Part shown: one piece after another, positions 57,094-64,000 of the stretch
How the letters are laid out: each line of letters starts with the position of its first letter
Numbering within the stretch: position 1 is the stretch's first letter
Origin: Metallyticus violacea
Taxonomy: Eukaryota; Arthropoda; Insecta; Mantodea; Metallyticidae
DNA: 64,000 nucleotides
Assembly: GCA_030762175.1 (NCBI GenBank)
Contig: CM060841.1
Span: 15,113,501-15,177,500, forward strand
Reading direction: 5' to 3'
The notes under the pieces: generated by a model
The model's database searches: none
What the model was told of the DNA's origin: nothing
The model's input: the letters and a program-made list of their open reading frames with translations, nothing else
Made by a program: the position numbers and the translations under genes

Positions 57094-57632
57094 GTGAATA
57101 ATCTCTTGGAAATTGGCCTGTTAAAGATATACTTCCGTTTCCTCTCTAAATCTGTAGCGGAAAAACTAAAAAGAGTGACTGAATTCATTGGGCATGGCCA
57201 CTTTAGTGAACATCTACAGAGTATGGAGTATTTTGAAGGAGATTCAGTGCAAAGCCCTAGAGAGGAAAATATTCCCAATCTTTGGAGCTTCGCCGTCCAA
57301 CAGTATGAAATAATGTTCTGATGATAGAAGTAGGAGGATTATGGGGTCCATAGAGCTCTCAAATTCTTCCCATATGTCACCAGTACTATTATTCCTGGCA
57401 ATGTAATTACCCAATATTTTCAAAGCTGCATCCTTCAGGATCTGTCAATGATGCACCACGTCGCTGTTTCTTTAAAGACAAAGAAGTTCCGGTTGTTTCA
57501 ATGCAGAATATAAAAAGTGCTTTGGGGGACTACAACACGGAGCTGGAAATAGAGCATTTCCTGAACAGTTCATTAGTTTCACTTCTAAAATCTACATTAA
57601 AGTATTTCAAGGCAATGTGTGCAGGTGTATAG
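57094..57632 (+). other. two adjacent protein-like open stretches
   Basis: The first (57094-57321, 75 codons from GTG or an internal ATG) reads KSVAEKLKRVTEFIGHGHFS then EHLQSMEYFEG. The second (57354-57632, 92 codons, no early ATG) reads APRRCFFKDKEVPVVSMQNI then KSALGDYNTELEIEHFLNSS. They are in different frames, close together and less AT-rich than the flanks. They could be exons of one gene or parts of one decayed element. I recognise no domain. Confidence 0.22.
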
Positions 57633-58254
57633 TAGTAAAGTTACAATCTCTGCAAAACTAGGAGCGCAAGCTGTTGTTACAAAGTGATAATCATTTTTGA
57701 CGAGTTGTTTATCTACAGAGGAGAAAGTGACCGTCCATCTTCTAACCTACACCCAGGATCGCTTGTTCTTAAGAAGGAAGGCCCTTACCGCTGATTACTA
57801 CTTCATTCTATATCACATTGATAACTCCTGTTGCTATCACATCGTGTACATCTGAGTTTCGAAAGTAGAATCGAAACAAATTGACTGGAACGTGTCCATG
57901 AAGAATTGAAAATTAAAGGACGTGCACTTGTGAGTCGCAAACCACCTACCATGTTCTTCAGACATAGCACCATGAGATTATTATACAGAATGCGGCAGAA
58001 ACAATACCCCAATTTAAATCGTGCGCTATTGCTGGTCATGGCTTTTTAGAAAGCTGCTGTTTGCACCATTGTGTAGTGAAGTTCAAAGCATTTTCTGCAC
58101 GCCATATTACAGGATCTTGGCCGCTCGCGTCGCTGCACATACTTGGCAATCAGTATGGGGTGCACGTTTAAACAAAAGCTGCTTTCTACGACACAATCAC
58201 CACATTTGAAAAACGTTTCCATTGCAAACGCACCGTGTTCATTCGACTTGCATT

Positions 58255-58406
58255 GGTTTATATTGGTCAATATGTGTACGAGTATTGTCAAATTTACTGT
58301 CAATGCAATACTGTCGCTATAACTTCATATAATTATTATTAGATTGGTAGAGCGGAAGAGCAGGCCTAATAGCCTTCGCTCTACCAGAATAAATAAATAA
58401 ATAAAT
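58255..58406 (+). mobile_element. LINE 3' end, same family as 41690-42427
   Basis: About 150 bp matching the end of the element at 41690: ATGTGTACGAGTATTG, TTACTGTCAATG, TGTCGCTATAACTTCAT, then GGTAGAGCG ... CGCTCTACC and (AATA)n. It contains no coding sequence. The GGTAGAGCG and CGCTCTACC arms pair perfectly over 9 bp, and AGGCC/GGCCT-type sequence lies inside. Extreme 5' truncation. Confidence 0.85.
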
Positions 58407-58413
58407 TTAACAA

Positions 58414-59489
58414 TGTTCATCAGTAAAAAGATGCAACACCTCATGATATACTTTCATTGGAAGCAAACGTTAACACCCAGCAAACAAACACGGGTCATAG
58501 AAGGTGTTTGTGAACAGGAAGATATTGAAACACGACATAAAATTCTTAACTCATTACTGAATTCTTTTAATGTTATGAATGTATAATTACGAATAATTGC
58601 AGCTATCTAACACAAACTATATTTATACCCGAAACATAAATAATTCACGCTATGCCACTAAATCGTTCTCAGAGCGGGACACATTGCAAATGGGAGTTTA
58701 CTATTTGTATGTAGAGAGTGCTTTGTTTTCCGGGAGATGTATTTATCAATGTATCTCACATTTAAACGATACCCCGGAACCGGCTGATCGTTTAAAAGGA
58801 ATTGTAGTCATATAGAAAGATGAGTTATACAACTGGCAGCAATATGCAAATGGTCGGAGAAACTCCGCGGAAAATATACGTCCATTTGCGTGAAGTAAAG
58901 ATTGGTCCGTGATACAGGAGGTACGAAAAGGTATGTTCCCTTTTCCTTGCATAGCTGGAGTACATGTCAACAAAGACTGAGATCTGTTTTTGTTTTCAAA
59001 GCACCCTCTGTCAGAAATGATAGACTTAACTGCGTTGAGATAGCAATACCGTATTAAGTTACTGTTGGCAGCAATGTTTAGTTTTGTAAACAATCATTCC
59101 GTATACAACAAAATGAAAATTACGCCAGAACAGCGGCATTCAGAAATACAATTCCGCCAAACAATTCTATCGAAGCATACTAACGCAAATGATTATGGTG
59201 AAAATACAACATTTTTAGATGGTTGAAGCAACTTCAGGAACGAACACTTTACATTGTTTAATAAGACGAGTCTAGTGCTTTTGCTACTGCTATCATAGAA
59301 ATATCAATACAGCTGCTCAATTGTTCATAGCTTTATATTCATACATCAAAATAATGCAGTAATGAGTTAAGAAATTCGTGTTTCGGGGTCTTCATGTTCT
59401 CAACCATCTTCCATGACACCTGTTTGTTTGCTGGGTGTTATGGTTGCTATTCGAATGTACTAGGTGTTGCGTCTTTTTGCTGATGAACA
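58414..59489. mobile_element. 1.08-kb element with about 190-bp terminal inverted repeats
   Basis: The left arm (58414-about 58607) and the reverse complement of the right arm (about 59296-59489) agree in order through TGTTCATCAG, AAAAAGA-GCAACACCT, TAACACCCAGCAAACAAAC, GAAACACGA, TTCTTAACTCATTACTG and AATTG-GCAGCT. They differ by small gaps and substitutions. The centre, about 690 bp, has no transposase frame. No target-site duplication was clear. The left end abuts a LINE tail. It fits a foldback-type or other non-autonomous DNA transposon; the superfamily is unknown. Confidence 0.8.
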
Positions 59490-59549
59490 GTCATAAGAAA
59501 TATATGCAAATACATATTTGTACTAAAGTTGTATATCTTAATAAAACTT

Positions 59550-59640
59550 AAAAAGTTCGTTAAGTCACTAACTCGTGAGCGGGAGGTCTGGAGTTCGATT
59601 TCCGCCAGGATTGTTCTCCCTGATTGATCCTTCTTTAAAA
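59550..59640 (+). mobile_element. SINE-A fragment with internal deletion
   Basis: Keeps GTTCGTTAAGTCACTAACTC, GTGAGCGGGAGGTCTGG, the B box AGTTCGATTTCCGCC and GTTCTCCCTGATTGA. It then jumps to TCCTTCTTTAAAAAAAA, so about 80 bp are missing, and it ends there. Confidence 0.82.
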
Positions 59641-59772
59641 AAAATACAAAAATCCGCCACGCAGGAACTGCATAAACTAAGTGAATTCCTCAACAAGTTT
59701 AATTTGTGAAGGTTATTAAAGAGCGCTAGAGCAGAGAACGTAATAAAACAAAACAAAAAAGGAACTTTAAAT

Positions 59773-59773
<1 letters not shown>

Positions 59774-59809
<36 letters not shown>
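59774..59809 (+). repeat. (ATT)n microsatellite
   Basis: About twelve perfect ATT units. Confidence 0.95.
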
Positions 59810-59811
<2 letters not shown>

Positions 59812-60188
59812 CCGTGTTATATTTTTAGCTTAACGTTACCAATAGCACTTAGCTATATAAAGACTAAAGCGGAATGTAATTAGCATAGTTATTTTTAGGC
59901 TTACGAATGCTTGTTTTTCTATGTTACAAAATCGTTGTGTTCTCTCCGCCTGTATTTATTGTACACTTTACATTACCAACGTTAATGGACTCCCTCACAG
60001 CCGCTTAAGATTTGCACATCGCTCCGTATCGCTCCCGCAGTCTCTTGAATTCGGGTTTTTCCGTTCCTGTTCGGTACTGAAACCGCATCAGGACTATCGC
60101 TGTAAGAGCAAGTCCGATTATTTTACATGCACGAGTAGATCATTTCCCCCCTTTTCTTTCACCTCTTTATAATTTCACTCTTATACCC

Positions 60189-60490
60189 TCACCCCTAATG
60201 GTCCGATTCCCCTGATTTTCAGAAAGTATAATTCTTATTTTATTTAAATGGTATACCAAGTTTTTGTTGCAAGAAACAAATATTTCTTTAAATTTTTGGT
60301 TTCAGGTAAGACCTCACTCATAATGGTCTGATTTCCCTTATTTTAAGAAAAAATTTTCCTCATTTCATTTCAATGGCATATACCGAGTTTCATCGAAAAA
60401 AAAAAAAAAGCCACTAGAGCGATTTAAACTTTTTTGCATTAGATTAGCCCCCACCGGAAAATGGTTCAATTTTGCTGATTAACGAATTCG
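60189..60490 (+). repeat. degenerate tandem repeat, two to three units of about 125 bp
   Basis: Units begin TCACCCCTAATGGTCCGATT at 60189, TCACTCATAATGGTCTGATT at 60313, and a shorter CCCCACCGGAAAATGGTTCA at about 60449. Each of the first two continues with TT--AG-AA, then ATTT-AATGG-ATA and CAAGTTT/CGAGTTT. The third is only partly present. Confidence 0.65.
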
Positions 60491-60579
60491 AAGAATTGTT
60501 TGTTAATTAATCGTCATACTCCAAGTTTCGTTAGGAAAAAAAATTGCAGCTGCTAGAACGTCAACAAACATACACATAG

Positions 60580-60856
60580 GTTTTTTAATGATGTTTAACG
60601 CCCGTTTATATACTGAGGCAACACAGACGATGAACACTGATGATACATGATATGAAATGATATATTGGAAAAGGATTTTTTTTAAGGAAGGAAACGTTCC
60701 AGGCCTAAGTTTACGGTACCTCCCCGGCATTGGCAATATATGAGGACTGAGGAAAACCTGGAAAAAACCTGCTAGGAAGGACGGTCCTGACGGGATTCGA
60801 ATCTCAGACCTCCCGCTCACGAGCCCATGCCTTAACGACCTCGGCCACCCGTGGCG
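60580..60856 (-). mobile_element. SINE-A, full length
   Basis: Tail GATGTTTAACGCCCG at the left, head CGGCCACCCGTGGCG at the right, B box GGGATTCGAATCTC. The complete body includes CCAGGCCTAAGTTTACGG. An imperfect direct repeat (TACACATAG near 60570, TATACATAG near 60861) may be the TSD. Confidence 0.92.
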
Positions 60857-60876
60857 TTTATATACATAGATAAAAG

Positions 60877-60898
60877 TATATATATATATATATATATA
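60877..60898 (+). repeat. (TA)n microsatellite
   Basis: About eleven TA units just beyond the SINE-A. Confidence 0.93.
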
Positions 60899-61059
60899 AT
60901 TTTCACGTCGTCAGTTTTGGTACATAGAAAGTAGAATAGATGTGGATTTGAAGAAACATTTCAAAAATCTTTTCATGTAACGATAGCTTTCTTTCTTTCG
61001 GAATTCGCTATCACTTCATTTCATGTGTTGACAAAACGACAAAGCACGGTTTTGAAGAT

Positions 61060-61420
61060 GGCTGGTGAAAGTGCTCAAAAATGACGTGGTCACACATTCT
61101 ACAGGAGAGGATATCGCTACGATATTTTGGGATTTTCGAGGGATTTTCTTGCTGGAATACGAGCGTCACAGAACCACGATGAAAGCGAGGAATACAATAC
61201 GGTGTTTGTGCAATTTCCAATTCCAATATAACGGAAATTTTCTAAACACTTGAATCGCCAAGTTCCGCTGCTGCATGATAAAGAGCGCCCGCACTCATCT
61301 CAAATGGCTCGAGATTTGCTCAGAAAGTTGAAATGGGAGATTTTTTCCATTCCCCGTGTGCACCCGATATTTCCCTAAGTGACTTTCAAGGAGGACATTG
61401 AAAGTGATGAAGTTGAAATC
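61060..61420 (+). pseudogene. transposase remnant of a fourth mariner-like family
   Basis: Reading across frames: ATIFWDFRGIFLLEYERHR (compare TIFWD-KG-LL-D in mariner proteins), then VPLLHDKERPHSSQMARDLL with the second catalytic Asp in HDK, then RKLKWEIF and a decayed HPPYSPDLAPSDF block read as IPRVHPIFP. A frameshift lies between the first two blocks, and a stop follows the last. Both ends are missing. The wording ARDLL-KLKWEIF is unlike the main family at 1249. Confidence 0.7.
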
Positions 61421-64000
61421 CGAAGTGAACAGATAAACAGGACACAACATGATATTGCGGTACCGGAAATGTTTGGACAAAGAGGACGATTATGTTGCAA
61501 AGAAAGGTGGAAGTTCTGTGAAGCAAATAAAAAGGTATATATATAAAACTCAGTAATACAGTTTTTATAACCCTTGTAAAAGATTGAGGCATTACCTCTA
61601 TACATAGTTCAAACGCTCAAACGCTTTCACCTATGTATACTATATGCTTTGTATTAGTTAATTACTTATTGTAATATCAGCTGCCGAGATGCCACAGGAT
61701 GTTATTAAACGAAGTCCAAGCTGTGATATCCGTCGACTGACTTACAACTTGGTGCTGTTTTTCTGTTTAATGCAGTGCTACAATTTCCCTATTCAATCTC
61801 GATGGCTAAGACGAGAAGGGATCTTATATTGAGATAACAGGCGTCATTTCGGGGAATCGAGCTAAGTCGACTCCTCCAGGAAAGACGAGGTGTTTATACA
61901 GTTGGACATGGAACCTGCAAGCACCAAGGCTTCTCTCCTGTCTCTGAATAAAGTCAGGACTCTTTTATACAATTGTAATGCCCAAGGAGGAATAATAATC
62001 ACCTAGTATAGACATAAGAGTTATTGTTAAACACTTTCCACCACTATGAGGTCAGCATTCACCAGATCCTGACATCATAAATTCTAAGAGGTGCATGGTT
62101 TGGGTTTGTTAAGCTTAAAACTAAACAACACTTCATCAACACAATAATTCTGTCTATCTATAATATGCACACGTAGACATAATACTTTAAGTGAGTGGAA
62201 AAGAGGGTTGCTTTTTGTTTATGCAAGTGTTTCTCTGAAATCTCATTCAGGTCGCGTCACCTCTGGGATGCACAGTGTGGTAAGGCAAGTCACCCTTAAT
62301 ATTTATTAGTCTACATCTTATTATGTTAGGTTTACACTATATGTTGCACTAACTTGGATATACAGCGTGCTCTTATACACTATCATGTTCTTACAATATC
62401 TTGTCAACGTTACGATTCCTTATAATACCGTTACAAAGCCGACTCTTCATTACACCATTTATAAACTAAAGAACTGAAATTGACAGATTCAATTCAGCAT
62501 ATCTTTCCGTCCTATTTAAAGCTTTAATGGCGCGTTTAAAAGGGAGACTTTCATTAAAATTTAGAATTTATAATTACAAACACACGTCTAAATCTCTTTA
62601 TCATTTCTCATTTCTCCAAGCGTGAAAACAGAAGTGAAGTGTTTCGTTACATTCTGTCACAACGATGGTTATTGGAAACTCACACAATAGACGATTTAAT
62701 TCGCAGAGTGTTAGTATATATATCCTGAGCGCGTCACAATCTTATCGCTTTCTGTATTCATGGTTCACTTCGCTTTGTTTGACTTTTATGTGCACCAGAC
62801 GAAGTTGTGAATGTTCCACCGCGACCAAAATCAATTCTAAATCGAGCGGTGACAAAAGCATGTCGCATCGCTGAAGGCACTTTATCGAGAATAGCGCTAG
62901 ACAAGCTTTGTAATGGATCTGAAATGGTATGTCTGTCAGAGGTGTTTTTATAGCTCAGTTCCGCTTTCTGAAAGCTGATAATCATTTACTCACGGATCTC
63001 CGCATTCTTTACTCACATATTATGGAGAGTTCCAAAAAACGAATGCGAAAGCATCTTTCCATCTGATATTCATGTAACAACTTTGTGTTTCATAAAATCT
63101 TGCTAAGGTGGCTTTATAATATTAATCAAAAGCCAGAAATGAAGAAAAAACTATTTCATTTACAAAGAAGCGAACATTTATTTTATATAAAAATTATAGT
63201 CTTAATTTATCGTCAAAATCGTCAATAAAATGCTGCACTATGGCACTAGTGATATAAAATTATCATAATAACACTTAGGCTAACAGCTTTTCATTGCTAA
63301 AAAGTTAATAAAACAATGTATATATTACTGAAAACAGAGTCAATTATTTATCCTCATTACAGAATACGCACTTAAAATTAATAAGTAAAATTAGACACTA
63401 AATGAATTAATGGAATTTAATAATATTAACTTGTTCTGAAATATACGGCAACATTAACGGTTATGAAATATCCTTTTTGCTCTTCACCTAATTCATGAAT
63501 ATGAAGTATTCCTTCTGATAAGCATCTATGTATGCTTTTCTCGATATTAGTGACAATTTAGTATTTTCAACATGCACTAAAATTTCATCTTCCCTCATAA
63601 CAATAACAACAGACAAAAGGAGCTAATTAATCTTCATTGATACATTGGCACATAAGTATAATGAAAAAGGCTTTGAATACAGGGACTTTCATTAGAAAAT
63701 CAACATTAATATTACTTTTATTTTAATGATTTCCATGTATAATTCTGGTATACTAAAGCAAATAGCAAAGGAAATTCGTTTAAAATGTTGTGCAATATTA
63801 CATTCATAAAATTACAAAATTGCTTCTTAGTTTTTAAACATTTATTCATGTAATGAGAAATGATGAATAGCCGATGTTCTAAAGGTGGGCTATGACATAT
63901 TGGTGTGAGGCGCCGGGGATATTGGATATGCTGGTGTGAGGTGCAAGGAAGATTTTCTTACTTATTGGGTATTCGCTAGGTAGATTTACGGGTGGCATAT
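61421..64000. other. mostly AT-rich interval to the window edge
   Basis: No gene or repeat family recognised. Around 62800-62900 the sequence is less AT-rich, with a 75-codon minus-strand open frame (62758-62985) without motif. Near 63898-63945 a short GGTGTGAGG motif occurs twice about 35 bp apart. Confidence 0.45.

Noticed and set aside
57740..57790. Another SINE-B fragment
   Set aside because: Only about 20 bp (CCTACACCCAGGATCGC) resemble the SINE-B head. This is too little to support a call.
1..64000. CRISPR array, bacterial operon, rRNA genes or phage
   Set aside because: No regularly spaced identical repeats with unique spacers, no gene clusters with ribosome binding sites and no rRNA-like sequence were seen. 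The content is that of an animal genome.

Overview
The window looks like non-genic nuclear DNA from a large, AT-rich, repeat-laden animal genome, most likely an insect. Reasons: no operon-like coding density, intron-scale gaps, several tRNA-derived SINE families with target-site duplications, many decayed Tc1/mariner transposases, 5'-truncated non-LTR retrotransposons and long microsatellites. The mix fits a polyneopteran such as a cockroach or relative, but that lineage call is inference from memory of similar repeats and is not proved here.

Layout. 0-10 kb: a SINE-B with perfect 12-bp TSD (73-288), a possible coding remnant on the minus strand (778-1058), a complete-length but frameshifted mariner (1249-2520), a two-unit tandem repeat (4803-5100), the tail of another transposase (5300-5546), a 1.3-kb trinucleotide array (7000-8318) and a SINE-A with 13-bp TSD (8787-9074). 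10-24 kb: two mariners of the same family (10843-12029, 17236-18561), a second mariner family (13290-13800), several SINE-A copies including a head-to-tail pair (20377-20855), a SINE/mariner chimera (21961-22246) and two transposase fragments (23060-23830). 24-32 kb: two diverged direct copies of a roughly 1.4-kb unknown repeat (24490-25960 and 29500-30900), a possible signal-peptide exon of a host gene (26274-26373), an RTE-like LINE tail (28050-28560) and a transposase end (31596-31990). 33-43 kb: a 965-bp element with terminal inverted repeats (33323-34287), a Tc1-like DD34E pseudogene (34971-35831), three SINE-B, one SINE-A and one SINE-C copies, and two LINE 3' ends. 43-54 kb: SINEs, a third mariner family (44285-44640), two more copies of the main mariner (47719-48655, 52293-53566) and a GC-rich island (50218-50538). 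54-64 kb: a fourth tRNA-derived repeat, two unexplained open stretches (57094-57632), a 1.08-kb element with about 190-bp inverted ends (58414-59489), more SINE-A and a mariner remnant (61060-61420).

No intact gene is demonstrable. All recognisable coding sequence belongs to transposons and every transposase seen is broken by frameshift, stop, deletion or loss of a catalytic residue, so nothing here is autonomous. SINEs A-D must have been mobilised by LINE machinery; the LINE tails here show candidates but no SINE shares a tail with them. No new defence, metabolic or regulatory system was found. The most interesting leads are the two uncharacterised inverted-repeat elements, the 1.4-kb duplicated repeat, the trinucleotide array and the candidate exon pair at 26.3-26.7 kb.
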